From: Leptospira langatensis
Lineage (GTDB): Bacteria; Spirochaetota; Leptospiria; Leptospirales; Leptospiraceae
Direction of reading: 5' to 3'
Assembly (NCBI RefSeq): GCF_004770615.1
Contig: NZ_RQER01000011.1
Location: 1-64,000 of the forward strand
Length of the DNA stretch: 64,000 bases
Shown: in pieces, positions 16,312-25,339 of the stretch
How the letters are laid out: each line of letters opens with the position of its first letter
Numbering within the stretch: position 1 is the first letter of the stretch
The notes under the pieces: generated by a model
Told to the model about the DNA's origin: nothing
Database searches by the model: none
What the model saw: the letters and a program-made list of their open reading frames with translations, nothing else
Made by a program: the position numbers and the translations under genes

Positions 16312-18798
16312 ATGCCTTTTTTTCAGAAGAAATGGAGACTCGCTCCCGCCTGGCGTAGGCCCTTACTCTTACTCGCCTCTTTTCTCATCCTAATCCTAAA
16401 ATTCAGTTTTCTATTCAGCCAGGATACTCTTTCCGGTTGGAGCCTTCATGCCCAAACCCACTTGGCGGAGATCTACGATTCTCTACTGAACGGAGGGCAG
16501 TCCTTGGGCTACGATACTCGTTGGTTTTCCGGAATGCCTGTCTTTTTTTACGAGCCTCCCTTCTTCTATTTCATGGTGGCTATCCTTCACAAGACTGTAT
16601 TCTTTTGGTCTTCTCTTTCTCTTTCCTTTAATATTGGGATACTTATTTCGATCCTACTTTTTACGTACGCTTTCATCAAGTTCAGTCTCCTTTTGTTAAG
16701 CGAAACGAACCATAGGGCAAATACGGTCATGCTCGCTATGACCGGGTTACTATTCTTCTTCTTATGTGCGGGAGAAGAGCCCTTCGGTCTCTCTTTAGTA
16801 GGCCTATTTAACGGTTCCGTAACGGGATTCTTCGGTTTAGGTTGGAGTTTATTAGGATTTTATTATTTAGAAAAGTACAGGACCACCGGAAAGCTCTCAG
16901 CACTAGCAAAATACTTGGTGGTCAGTGCCTGCGTTTACTATTCCGATTTTCCTTCTTCCATGTTCTATTTGGTTTCCCTTCTCATTTACTTCTTATTCTT
17001 AGGAGAAGAGTTGGGGAAAAGGGCCTTCTCCATCGTATTCTTTACACCTCTTCTCTTCGCCGCTCCTGTTTGGTGGAATTTCCTGAAATATTCTTCTTAT
17101 AGAGCGGAGACATTCCCGATGGAATCCACTCCGGGACTTATCTCTATTTTGGGATCGGGAGCCTTAAAGCCGATTTGGGAAGGAAGCGGGCTATTCGCAT
17201 TCTTATGGAATTTTGTCGTTGGGTTACATTGGATCCAGGCAGTGTTCCCGATCCTGTTTCTATTAGGAATTCGTTCTATTCTAAAACGTAAAATATTCCC
17301 TCCTGCTTCCCGATTTGTGTTCTTCGCAAGCTTGATCTTCTATTGGATCGGAGTGGATACTTCTCTCTCTAAATTCTTCCCTGGCATAGGCTTTCCATGG
17401 TTTAGGGCATTGGATCTTTCTCTCCTTTTCTTGACCCTATCTGCTTTGGAAACTGCAGTCCATTTGTTGAAGAACAAGACCTCCTCCGTGGTCGCGCAGT
17501 ATTCGGTGGCCGCCTTATTATTCTTTGCGCTGATCCGTTTCTTTAATTGGCATCCCGAATTGGAATGGAAGGAGAATACTACTTTCCTAAAGGATAGTTT
17601 CTCCACGGTCGGAATGAAGGAAGTAGAAGCGGCACTCTCCGAGCTTCCCAAGGATTCCAAGATCTTTCCGGAAATCGATTCTCGTAGGAAATGGGGAGAC
17701 AGTCCTTTCACTCTAGGACTGATCATTCGCAGGGCAGGACATCGAAATGTTTTAGGAATGGAAGCGGATGCTTCTCTCAGTTCTCTTGCGATCCAGCCGT
17801 ACTTAAGCCGCTATCTGCCTTGGACTTCTTGGAAAAGGAATCCGGGCTATGAGGAAGAACTTCCGGATGAGGAAGCAGGGAAGGGACTGCATCGTTTCCT
17901 TCAGTCTAACGGAACCTCTTATGTTCTAGGTTCCACGGAGAAATTTTACAGAATTCTAAAATCCAATCCGGAGCGGTTCGAACTAGTGAAGGGCTGGGTC
18001 AATGAGGATATACTCCAGACGAACGAAAGCCCTACTCATACGTACGAAAAGGAATTGGAGAACAAAGCCTTCTTGTTCCTATTCAAGGTTAAGGATCCAG
18101 GAAGCGATTTAGCGATCTTAACGGAAAAAGCCTGGGGAGTCGCGGACTATCGGGAATTGACCGGAGGAAAGGCGCTTCGCCCAAAACGATTCTTGTACAA
18201 TACGAACGAGGCGATACTGCATGAAGGCTTGGATAGCGGGATCGTATTTGCAAGAGTAGGAAAGAAGGAGATCCAACAAGCAGGAGGAAATCTTTCGAAA
18301 TGGTTCCAAGGGATCCTGGTCCTGAATGTTCCTCCTACACAAGCTTTTTGGAAGGAAGAATTAAAGGCGGAATTCGGAGATCTGCAGTTCTTAGATCGGA
18401 ACGAATTTTTCGGAAGATTCTTCCCTGTGAAAGACAGAGCTAAAGTCGAAGCAGAGATACCGAGACTCTCTGAGATCCCTGTATTACCGATCATTCTTTC
18501 CGATGAGTTCGTGCAGAGCGAGACCAAGACTGTTGCATCGGTGTCGGAAGCCAAGGGGCCTGAAAAGAATTCTGACTGCAAGATTGTTCGCAGATCCTTC
18601 TTTCCAAAATGGGAAGATGAGAATGGAGGAGTCCTTTTTCAAACGCAAAGAAATGAGATCTTGGTCTGTTCTGAAAACAAGGACCTGCGACTCCGGTTTT
18701 GGAAGGGAAACTCGCCCATACTTACAATCGTGATGTTCTTATTACCCGTACTATTCTTATTCGCGGCCTTTGTTAAGGGAAGGTGGTTTTTCCGGTGA
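16312..18798 (+). CDS. Large polytopic membrane protein (PTPS-related / GT-C-like)
   Basis: An 828-residue inner-membrane protein with about twelve N-terminal transmembrane helices, a long soluble region (about 430-790) and one C-terminal helix (LTIVMFLLPVLFLFAAF). The first outer loop carries the GYDTRWFSGMPVFFYEPPFF pattern, typical of the 'PTPS-related' (PF10131) membrane proteins that resemble GT-C glycosyltransferases. If so it would act on a lipid-linked sugar in the membrane; no substrate can be given. ATG 16312 is preferred over a TTG at 16273. The last codons overlap the start of the DUF445 gene, so the two are coexpressed. Confidence 0.7.
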   Translation: MPFFQKKWRLAPAWRRPLLLLASFLILILKFSFLFSQDTLSGWSLHAQTHLAEIYDSLLNGGQSLGYDTRWFSGMPVFFYEPPFFYFMVAILHKTVFFWSSLSLSFNIGILISILLFTYAFIKFSLLLLSETNHRANTVMLAMTGLLFFFLCAGEEPFGLSLVGLFNGSVTGFFGLGWSLLGFYYLEKYRTTGKLSALAKYLVVSACVYYSDFPSSMFYLVSLLIYFLFLGEELGKRAFSIVFFTPLLFAAPVWWNFLKYSSYRAETFPMESTPGLISILGSGALKPIWEGSGLFAFLWNFVVGLHWIQAVFPILFLLGIRSILKRKIFPPASRFVFFASLIFYWIGVDTSLSKFFPGIGFPWFRALDLSLLFLTLSALETAVHLLKNKTSSVVAQYSVAALLFFALIRFFNWHPELEWKENTTFLKDSFSTVGMKEVEAALSELPKDSKIFPEIDSRRKWGDSPFTLGLIIRRAGHRNVLGMEADASLSSLAIQPYLSRYLPWTSWKRNPGYEEELPDEEAGKGLHRFLQSNGTSYVLGSTEKFYRILKSNPERFELVKGWVNEDILQTNESPTHTYEKELENKAFLFLFKVKDPGSDLAILTEKAWGVADYRELTGGKALRPKRFLYNTNEAILHEGLDSGIVFARVGKKEIQQAGGNLSKWFQGILVLNVPPTQAFWKEELKAEFGDLQFLDRNEFFGRFFPVKDRAKVEAEIPRLSEIPVLPIILSDEFVQSETKTVASVSEAKGPEKNSDCKIVRRSFFPKWEDENGGVLFQTQRNEILVCSENKDLRLRFWKGNSPILTIVMFLLPVLFLFAAFVKGRWFFR

Positions 18799-19934
18799 TC
18801 CGTCTGTACGGAAACAAACCGTACTCTCGCTTACAATTCGTATCGAATCTATTATTGGTTTTGTTCGGAGGGTCCTTACTCTCCGGATTCTATTTCGGAT
18901 GGAGTTCCTACGCTTGGGGAAATATCCTCGTTCACGGTTTGGAAGGAGGACTCGTAGGCGCCATCTGTGATTGGTTCGCCGTTTGGAAGACCTATAAGGC
19001 AGTCGAGGCCCAGAGCGAAAGCATCGCAGAAGAGATCGGGAGTTGGGTCTCTACCGATCTCTTGAACGAGCACAAATTGAAGTCCTATTTGGACGAGATC
19101 CTGGACGGGCCGGAGAATATCAGGATCATCCGAGAACTCTTGGACAAGCATATCCATGGAGAGAAAGAGATCCGAGAATTCCTGGATCTGGTCTGGAATA
19201 AGGTAGAAGAAGATATCGTTCTCTATGTGACTAACTTCAAGTTCTCCGGAGCCGACAAACAAATATTACACGAACTGAATCGAAGAAAAGAGATCTTGTT
19301 GACCGTTCGCTTTCTCGTCGGAGAGGCATTGGTCAAGGCAACCGATAAGGAGGATTTCGGAGAAAGGATAGATAAGATCACTAAAGGGTTTTCCTTTCTT
19401 GCTAAGCCTCTCATCTGGTTGATCGATCCCAAGAAAAGGATCCGAGAATTCGGAGAAGGTCTCAAAGAAGGAAAGGATTTCCAGACGGAAGAAGAGGAGG
19501 TGTTGTTCGAAGTATTCTCCTTATTCTCCGAATGTGCGGAATTATATGTGGGTTCCTGGAACGAGTTACCGGATCATAAGAGACAAGAGGCCGTAAGAGC
19601 ACTCGCGGATTTTGGAAAGGAACAGCTGAATCGACTCATCAGCGAGTTGGTATTATCCCATAAAGAAGAATTATCTAAATTAGAGAATCTGAGAGAATAC
19701 GGACCGATCCGAGGACTTCTCGAATTTCTCAGGTCCAAGACAAGCGAATCCGTCTCTCAATATGTAGGAGAGCAGATCGCGAAAGGACTGAAACTGTTGG
19801 AGCCGAAGCAATTCCGCGAAAATCTGGAAATGAAGACGCGCAGGGTCCTGGAGAGGATCCGAATTAACGGAAGTTTATTGGGTTTTTTAGTAGGATCTTG
19901 TATCGGAATTCTCGTCTTATTATTCCAAAGCTAG
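18795..19934 (+). CDS. DUF445 family membrane protein
   Basis: A 379-residue protein with a membrane helix at each end (LLLVLFGGSLLSGFYF and LLGFLVGSCIGILVLLF) and a long charged helical middle, as in DUF445 (YjiN-like) proteins. The HGLEGGLVGAICDWFAVWKTY segment near residue 50 is the family signature. GTG 18795 overlaps the upstream stop (GTGA) and has GGAAGG about nine bases upstream; another GTG at 18783 would add four residues. The function of the family is unknown. It is coupled to the preceding membrane protein. Confidence 0.85.
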   Translation: MIRLYGNKPYSRLQFVSNLLLVLFGGSLLSGFYFGWSSYAWGNILVHGLEGGLVGAICDWFAVWKTYKAVEAQSESIAEEIGSWVSTDLLNEHKLKSYLDEILDGPENIRIIRELLDKHIHGEKEIREFLDLVWNKVEEDIVLYVTNFKFSGADKQILHELNRRKEILLTVRFLVGEALVKATDKEDFGERIDKITKGFSFLAKPLIWLIDPKKRIREFGEGLKEGKDFQTEEEEVLFEVFSLFSECAELYVGSWNELPDHKRQEAVRALADFGKEQLNRLISELVLSHKEELSKLENLREYGPIRGLLEFLRSKTSESVSQYVGEQIAKGLKLLEPKQFRENLEMKTRRVLERIRINGSLLGFLVGSCIGILVLLFQS

Positions 19935-19990
19935 GCGGGAACCGTTTATCTCTTGCCTAATTTTATATCCAAGTATATAAGATTATTTCG

Positions 19991-20287
19991 ATGAAGTCCC
20001 GCGTTCTCATTCTTCTTCTTATTAGCTTATCTTTCGCGAATTGTTATTCGAGCACGGCTTTCTATTTTTATAATTTACGAATGGATCAAATTCCACCAGG
20101 AGTGCAGCGGGGATTGTATAAGCAGGATGAGAAGGCCTGCGGAGAATCGATCCGAAATATACTGGTCCGCATTCCTCGAAAAAATCCGAGCGCTACCCAT
20201 ATTCGGGACTTAGAGATCTTGAAGAAGGACGATGGATTGTTCAGTAGCTGTTATAGATTGCATTATGGCCTGGAGATCTCTCATTGA
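19991..20287 (+). CDS. Small lipoprotein (possibly TRL-like)
   Basis: A 98-residue lipoprotein with a signal ending SLSFANC. The mature part has three more Cys (in EKACGESI, FSSCYRLHYG and the lipid Cys itself). The arrangement 'KACGESI...LEILKKDDGLFSSCY' recalls small TRL-like lipoproteins, in which a Gly/Cys motif is followed by a terminal Cys motif; this is weak evidence. The TGA stop overlaps the TTG start of the next, similar lipoprotein gene, so the two form a pair. Confidence 0.65.
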   Translation: MKSRVLILLLISLSFANCYSSTAFYFYNLRMDQIPPGVQRGLYKQDEKACGESIRNILVRIPRKNPSATHIRDLEILKKDDGLFSSCYRLHYGLEISH

Positions 20288-20628
20288 AAATTTCCGGCCT
20301 AATCCTAATTCTATCCGTTTTCTTTTTCTTCGCAAATTGCTTCGGAGAATCTCTGATCTATCGAGTAGAGAGGATCCGACCAAGCAAGGATAGACCCGTA
20401 TTCTCCAACCAAAGGGTAGAAGGGGAAGATTGCTCGGCACTCGTATTTCCTTTCTTTTTCGGAAGGTTTGTGCCCGACTTACAAAGGGCATACGACCATG
20501 CCATGGAAAAGGCCCCTCCAGGTACGAAGTCCTTAGCAGACGGCGAAGTATATACGAAAGGGTTCTTCCTTCCCCCCTTATTCTTTATTCGCTGTGTGAC
20601 TGTAACCGGTTCCCCTAGTATGGAATGA
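20284..20628 (+). CDS. Small lipoprotein paired with the previous one
   Basis: A 114-residue lipoprotein (signal ending FFFFANC) starting at TTG 20284, which overlaps the previous stop (TTGA). It has the same layout as its neighbour: a DCSALVFPFFFGRF segment, a helix DLQRAYDHAMEKAPPGTKSLADGEV and a C-terminal IRCVTVTG. The helix and the terminal Cys-Val-X-Gly fit TRL-like lipoproteins better than in the first gene. Function unknown; probably a tandem duplicate that has diverged. Confidence 0.65.
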   Translation: MKISGLILILSVFFFFANCFGESLIYRVERIRPSKDRPVFSNQRVEGEDCSALVFPFFFGRFVPDLQRAYDHAMEKAPPGTKSLADGEVYTKGFFLPPLFFIRCVTVTGSPSME

Positions 20629-20743
20629 TCCGAAAATCGGCTTTTCAAAAAGATCGTCCTCAATACTTTAAACATGAACTAATTCGACTTACCCATGTCT
20701 AATTAGTAATCGCCCGCCAAAGTCAGGGCGAGAAGGAGATACA

Positions 20744-21460
20744 ATGGAAGCGGTGGTTCATAAGGCAAACACAAGAGGGAAGGTGGATTTCGGTTGGCTC
20801 AAATCCAATCACACTTTTTCCTTCGGCAACTATATGAACCCGGAAAGAATACGATTTGCTTCATTACGAGTTTTGAATGATGACATCGTTGCTCCGGGAA
20901 GGGGATTCGATCCGCATCCACACCAAGATATGGAGATCATTTCGATCCCGTTGAAAGGGGCCTTGGAACATAAGGATAGTATCGGGACTGCAGGTGTGAT
21001 CCGATCCGGAGAAGTGCAGGTCATGTCCGCGGGAACAGGGATCGTTCATTCGGAATACAATCATTCCAAGACGGAGCCTGTAAATTTTTTACAGATCTGG
21101 GTGCTTCCGGATAGAAGAGGTGCTGAACCTCGATACGACCAGAAGCAATTCTCCGTCGAGGAGAGAAGGAACAAATTCCAGGTAGTGGTCTCTCCAAAAG
21201 ACTCTACAGAAGGGCTTTGGATCAACCAAAACGCATGGTTCTCCATGGGAAATCTGGAGGCTGGGGTAGAGGTTTCGTACCAACCCAAGAATGAAGAGAG
21301 AGGTGGAGTTTATGCTTTTCTAATATCAGGAAAAGTGAATATAAATGACACCGAACTTTCTGCGAGAGACGGAGCGGGGTTTCCTGCGACCGAGCTCTTA
21401 AAGGTAAAAGCCTTGGAAGAATCGGAACTTCTACTCATGGACGTTCCTGAGATCGTTTAA
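20744..21460 (+). CDS. Pirin family bicupin protein
   Basis: A 238-residue pirin of the YhhW type (quercetin 2,3-dioxygenase activity is known for E. coli YhhW). The N-terminal cupin has the metal ligands in FDPHPHQDMEI and GIVHSEYNHS, the three-His/one-Glu set of the family. The C-terminal cupin lacks these residues, as usual. AAGGAG precedes the ATG, and a five-pair hairpin (CGCCC/GGGCG, 20711-20730) lies directly before it in the leader. Its target here is unknown. The gene is followed by copy 3 of the GC-rich repeat. Confidence 0.9.
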   Translation: MEAVVHKANTRGKVDFGWLKSNHTFSFGNYMNPERIRFASLRVLNDDIVAPGRGFDPHPHQDMEIISIPLKGALEHKDSIGTAGVIRSGEVQVMSAGTGIVHSEYNHSKTEPVNFLQIWVLPDRRGAEPRYDQKQFSVEERRNKFQVVVSPKDSTEGLWINQNAWFSMGNLEAGVEVSYQPKNEERGGVYAFLISGKVNINDTELSARDGAGFPATELLKVKALEESELLLMDVPEIV

Positions 21461-21486
21461 GCAGATAGAAGGGAAATTTTCGCTCT

Positions 21487-21623
21487 TCCTTGTAGGAACA
21501 ATAGTTCCCACATAGAAGTTCGCGAAAATTTTCCGTTGCCGGTTTGGGGAATTTCTGGTATAGGGAATTCTCTTCTCCCACGAGCCACTCCCCCCAATCC
21601 CGAAGATGGGTGGGGGCTGTTCA
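21487..21623 (-). repeat. Dispersed GC-rich repeat, copy 3
   Basis: A diverged copy in reverse orientation between the convergent pirin and protease genes. The complement of the core GGGGGGAGTGGCTCGTGGG lies at 21577-21595. The TATATCACA block is altered (TATACCAGA on the minus strand) and the hairpin half reads CCCCCACCC. The far end has GTAGGAAC (21492-21499) and GTTCCCAC (21504-21511). Confidence 0.8.
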
Positions 21624-21692
21624 AAATTACCCTGAGCCTTCGATTGAATCCAGTCTCTCAGTTAACTTGGCTGGCTCGCTCGACTTCGCTTT

Positions 21693-22718
21693 TTACTTCA
21701 ATTCTCCTGGTTCCACAAAGAAAGTCCTGATCGAACCGTCTCTCAATAATCGGATCCCAAGCTTCTTACCGATAGAAGATTCATCTAAGATCTTGTGCAG
21801 GTCATCGATCGTATGGATGTCTTTCTCATCCAAACCTATGATCAGATCGTTACTCTTTACGCCTGCTTTGTCTGCTGGAGAGCCGGATTCTAGAGACATT
21901 ACGAGAATTCCAGAATCCAAATGTAGACGGTTCATGGATTTGGTAAGAGCCGGGATCTTTTGGTTTTGGCCGGCAATTCCTAGATATCCTCGTTTGACAG
22001 AACCATAAGAGATCAACCTTGTGATCACATACTCGGCGGTGTTCGAGGCCACTGCGAAACAGATTCCTTGTGCGGGAAGAATGATTGCGGTATTGATCCC
22101 GACGATCCTACCTTGGGAGTCCACCAGAGGGCCTCCGGAATTTCCTGGGTTCAATGCCGCGTCCGTTTGGATCACGTTATCGATCAGACGTCCATTACGA
22201 GAACGTAAACTTCTTCCGAGAGCGCTAACCACTCCTGCGGTAACCGTCGATTCGAATCCGTATGGATTCCCGATCGCGACTACCAACTGCCCGACTTTTA
22301 ATTGTTTGGAATCCATGAAAGAAGAATGAGCGAAAGAATTCCCATGAACTTTCAGGACTGCCACATCCGTATGAGGGTCGTTCCCCACAAGGTCGGCTTC
22401 TTTACTAGAACCGTCGGAGAGATTTGCCACAATCTTCTTCGCACCATCCACAACATGGCTGTTCGTAGCTATATATCCATCCGGAGTCAGAAAGAAACCG
22501 GAACCGCTCCCGCCTTCTCCCTTTGCATTCGAGACCTGTAAGTGGACTACGCTCGGTCCAACTGTCTCCACCGCGCGGACCACAGACTTGGAGTATGCAT
22601 CTAAGATCTCTTCTTCACTAAAGGAGCGATCTTTGGAGGGAACTTTCTTTAGATCCTTCTCTTCTCCTCCTTGTAAAGAAGACACAAAATTTGAGGTTGT
22701 GTTCGTAAATAATACCAT
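21693..22718 (-). CDS. HtrA/DegP-like serine protease with one PDZ domain
   Basis: A 341-residue trypsin-fold protease with an intact triad: His88 in ATNSHVV, Asp118 in DPHTDVAVL and Ser194 in NPGNSGGPL. One PDZ domain follows (about 245-330, SGILVMSLESGSPADKAGVKSNDLI), as in DegS. Unlike most HtrA proteins it shows no signal peptide or membrane anchor; the N-terminus MVLFTNTTSNFVSSLQGG is polar. ATG 22718 is chosen; a TTG at 22745 would add nine polar residues and would not supply a signal. It may therefore be cytoplasmic or use another route. It probably acts in protein quality control. Confidence 0.88.
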   Translation of the reverse strand: MVLFTNTTSNFVSSLQGGEEKDLKKVPSKDRSFSEEEILDAYSKSVVRAVETVGPSVVHLQVSNAKGEGGSGSGFFLTPDGYIATNSHVVDGAKKIVANLSDGSSKEADLVGNDPHTDVAVLKVHGNSFAHSSFMDSKQLKVGQLVVAIGNPYGFESTVTAGVVSALGRSLRSRNGRLIDNVIQTDAALNPGNSGGPLVDSQGRIVGINTAIILPAQGICFAVASNTAEYVITRLISYGSVKRGYLGIAGQNQKIPALTKSMNRLHLDSGILVMSLESGSPADKAGVKSNDLIIGLDEKDIHTIDDLHKILDESSIGKKLGIRLLRDGSIRTFFVEPGELK

Positions 22719-22902
22719 GGTACTTCTTTGACTCCCGGCGTCCAAATGAGAGTCCCAAAAAGAGCAAAATTACTAGGTGAAATTATTAGGTCAGGTCCAG
22801 GTTTTAAGGATCCGGACCCTGTTCTAAGAAGGAGCAGATAGATAGAAAGAAAGTGGAAGTATTTTAGAAAAAATGAATACTTATCCGCTTCTTATATTGA
22901 GA

Positions 22903-23214
22903 TTATTTTTTGTATTCTTCCGCTTTGGGAGATACCGGTTTATAATAAACGGTGGTTGTTCCTTGCGAGAACATCTCGGGAACTGTTCTTCTCCAATTCA
23001 CGAAATGAGGAGTCTCCAGGTGTGCCTTGCGGATGCTTTCGTTTTCATACGCCTCTATCAATAAGAATCTGCCATCGTCTCCATCGTTTTGCAATAGGTC
23101 GAAGCGAAGGATCCCTTTTTCTTTCAAAGATTCTCTGGATAGTTCTGAACTGATCTCCAAGAACTCTTGGATCTTTTCGGGAAGGATTTTGTAAGAAGAA
23201 ACGGTGATCACCAT
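22903..23214 (-). CDS. Antibiotic biosynthesis monooxygenase (ABM) fold protein
   Basis: A ~103-residue dimeric alpha/beta-barrel type protein. The pattern VITVSSYKILPEKIQEFLEISSELSRES, GILRFDLLQNDGDDGRFLLIEAYENE and HLETPHFVNWRRTVPEMF is that of the ABM/YgiN family, whose members act on quinones or heme or are catalytically unknown. ATG 23214 fits the family start; a TTG at 23229 is possible, and the GGGAG sequence lies too close to the ATG to decide. It is transcribed away from the nitronate monooxygenase gene, so the two may share a control region. Confidence 0.8.
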   Translation of the reverse strand: MVITVSSYKILPEKIQEFLEISSELSRESLKEKGILRFDLLQNDGDDGRFLLIEAYENESIRKAHLETPHFVNWRRTVPEMFSQGTTTVYYKPVSPKAEEYKK

Positions 23215-23295
23215 GCTCCCTAGTTTCAAGATCCGATTTTCTTTCGCCAGAAAAAAAAGATGGATCGAATCCTGTAGAGATGAAAGTTTTTCCCT

Positions 23296-24213
23296 ATGAA
23301 AATAAAAACTCCCATCACGGAGATGCTTGGTATTGACCTGCCCATTATCGGGGCCCCCATGTTTCTCGTTTCTTATCCGGATCTAGTCGTAGCAGTTTCC
23401 GAGGCCGGCGGTTTGGGAACGTTTCCATCCCAAAACTATCGTACTCTGGAAGAATTAAGAAGAGGTCTAGAAGAGATCCGCTCTCGCACAAAGAAACCTA
23501 TCGGTGTTAACTTAATTTTACATAAATCGCATAATCCGAATTGGGCCAAACATTTTGAGATCCTTTTGGAGTTCAAAGTGGAATTGATCATTACTAGTTT
23601 AGGAAGTCCTCGCTCTATCGTCGGAGAGGCCAAGTCCGTAGGAACAAAAGTATTCTGCGACGTAACTACATTAAAACATGCGAATATAGTAGCGAAGTCC
23701 GGAGCGGATGCGCTCATCGCAGTCTCTCAAGGGGCAGGCGGACATGCCGGTAATATTTCTCCGTTCAGCTTATTCCCATATTTGAAAAAGGAAGTAGGTC
23801 TTCCGATCATCGCTGCAGGGGCGATCAGCGGGGGAGCTCAGATGGCGGCTGCCATGTCTTTGGGAGCGGATGCAGTCTATGTGGGAACTAGACTGATCGC
23901 TACGAAAGAAGCCTCCGCTTCCTCCGAATACAAGAATATGATCGTAGAGTCGGCTCCGGAAGAGATCGTTTATACCGAAAAAATTTCGGGAATTCCCGCG
24001 AACTGGTTAAAGCGTTCTGTAGAAAAAGCGGGAGATAATTTCCATAACGAAGGGTCCGGGGATATAGACCAAGAATTCAAGCGTTGGAGAGATATTTGGT
24101 CTGCAGGACACGGCGTGGCACAGATCGATTCCATCGTTCCTGCAGGAGATGTGATCCGAGGAATGGCTCAGGAATATTCGGATATAGTAAAGAATCTGCC
24201 GAAGATGAATTAA
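23296..24213 (+). CDS. Nitronate monooxygenase (2-nitropropane dioxygenase-like)
   Basis: A 305-residue FMN-dependent TIM-barrel enzyme. Family features are IIGAPMFLVSYPDLVVAVSEAGGLG at the N-terminus, the flavin-phosphate sites SQGAGGHAGN and IIAAGAISGG, and LGADAVYVGTRLIATKEA. Members oxidise toxic nitronates such as propionate-3-nitronate, though many homologs act as flavin oxidoreductases on other substrates. A strong terminator follows. Confidence 0.9.
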   Translation: MKIKTPITEMLGIDLPIIGAPMFLVSYPDLVVAVSEAGGLGTFPSQNYRTLEELRRGLEEIRSRTKKPIGVNLILHKSHNPNWAKHFEILLEFKVELIITSLGSPRSIVGEAKSVGTKVFCDVTTLKHANIVAKSGADALIAVSQGAGGHAGNISPFSLFPYLKKEVGLPIIAAGAISGGAQMAAAMSLGADAVYVGTRLIATKEASASSEYKNMIVESAPEEIVYTEKISGIPANWLKRSVEKAGDNFHNEGSGDIDQEFKRWRDIWSAGHGVAQIDSIVPAGDVIRGMAQEYSDIVKNLPKMN

Positions 24214-24238
24214 GATTTCAGAATATAACACTTAAGGA

Positions 24239-24272
24239 CCCCGAGTTATCTTAGGAGGCTCGGGGTTTTTTT
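24239..24272 (+). terminator. Rho-independent terminator of nitronate monooxygenase gene
   Basis: A seven-pair stem CCCCGAG/CTCGGGG is followed by seven T, 25 bases after the stop of the nitronate monooxygenase gene. Confidence 0.9.
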
Positions 24273-24286
24273 ACGTACTTGTGGAA

Positions 24287-24559
24287 TTATTTCTTTTCGG
24301 AAAAACTGACCGGGATCAAATGAAACACTCCGAACAAAAAGACCTGTAGCGCGTCGGAGATCTGAAACCCACCTCTACTTCCGGAGCGGACGGAATAAAT
24401 TGCCACTTCTATGATGTGAAGTCCTAAAATAATCCAGCCTAGAGCAGTAACGATCCCGTTTAGGCCCTCATGCAGACTTACGAGATTTACGAAACCGCTT
24501 AGAACTCCCAACCAAAGTAACCAGAAGGCTCCGGTAGCAATCTTATTGATCAAATTCAT
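24287..24559 (-). CDS. Small membrane protein (DUF1145-like)
   Basis: A 90-residue protein with two or three hydrophobic helices (IATGAFWLLWLGVLSGFVNLV, IVTALGWIILGLHIIEVAIYS, VFLFGVFHLIPVSF). Length and layout resemble DUF1145/YhhL small inner-membrane proteins, whose function is unknown. It is convergent with the nitronate monooxygenase gene and separated from it by the terminator. Confidence 0.7.
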   Translation of the reverse strand: MNLINKIATGAFWLLWLGVLSGFVNLVSLHEGLNGIVTALGWIILGLHIIEVAIYSVRSGSRGGFQISDALQVFLFGVFHLIPVSFSEKK

Positions 24560-24694
24560 TTTCTCTTTCCTTTGCGAACGATGGAGAGTATGGGAGCCTA
24601 TGCGACTCGATCGGTCAAGAAGAAGTTACTAAATTTGGGAATGGAAACGTTGTTCGTTAAGGATTTTGAATAAAAGAGAAGAAGGAGCCGAAGG

Positions 24695-25339
24695 TCAACC
24701 TCCGGCTTCTACCTCGATCTTCTCATCTTGTTCCGATTCCGTAAGGACAGGGCTTTCTACCTGATCCAATAAGGACTTTAGAAGATCATAATATGGAAGG
24801 ACTTTGGGGCCGATGGATTTTCCCAGTTTATTCTCATAAGAAGTCCTGAGAGTTGCATCCTCGTCTCCTTCGAGAGGATAAGAAGAAGAGGCTCTTCCTT
24901 CCCAGAGAGTTTCCTTAGTATCGCATTTCTGGATGGATGCGGAGATGGAGAGCCTCATCCCGGTAGAAGAAGGGCCCAATACTGCCGGAAGGAGCCAAAC
25001 CAGAAATCCGGGAGTGCTTCCGTGCAAGGATTCTTCCAGTTTTAGTTTGAGAACTCCCTGAGACTTGCCGATCTTCGCTCCACAATCCACATTCTTATTA
25101 GAGGGATCCGGATACACGATGAATTCCTTATGATGTGCAAGCTCTTGCTCTGCGATCGCTTTTGCAAGAATTGCCTCCGTCGGATTCACCTTGGAGTCAG
25201 GAGAAACCGAGATGGTAAGCCTTTTGAAATTATGGAGAGAGGTCTCGTAATTCGGGGATTGCCTTACTTGCTTTACCGCGCAGTCCATGAAGAAGACTGC
25301 GAGGATCGGTAGTATTAAGATGGAAAACTTGGATCTCAT
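24695..25339 (-). CDS. Lipoprotein of a lipid-export-type operon
   Basis: A 214-residue lipoprotein (signal ending AVFFMDC). The mature part has an alpha/beta pattern with FKRLTISVSPDSKVNPTEAIL, CGAKIGKSQGVLKLKLEESL and a segment LWEGRASSSYPLEGDEDATL near the C-terminus. It resembles the family of lipoproteins named for Leptospira LA_1396 and a Myxococcus homolog, which I recall but cannot check here. The ATG overlaps the stop of the RND gene (ATGA). As the third gene after an MlaC-like protein and an RND exporter it may be the outer-membrane partner of that export path. Confidence 0.7.
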   Translation of the reverse strand: MRSKFSILILPILAVFFMDCAVKQVRQSPNYETSLHNFKRLTISVSPDSKVNPTEAILAKAIAEQELAHHKEFIVYPDPSNKNVDCGAKIGKSQGVLKLKLEESLHGSTPGFLVWLLPAVLGPSSTGMRLSISASIQKCDTKETLWEGRASSSYPLEGDEDATLRTSYENKLGKSIGPKVLPYYDLLKSLLDQVESPVLTESEQDEKIEVEAGG

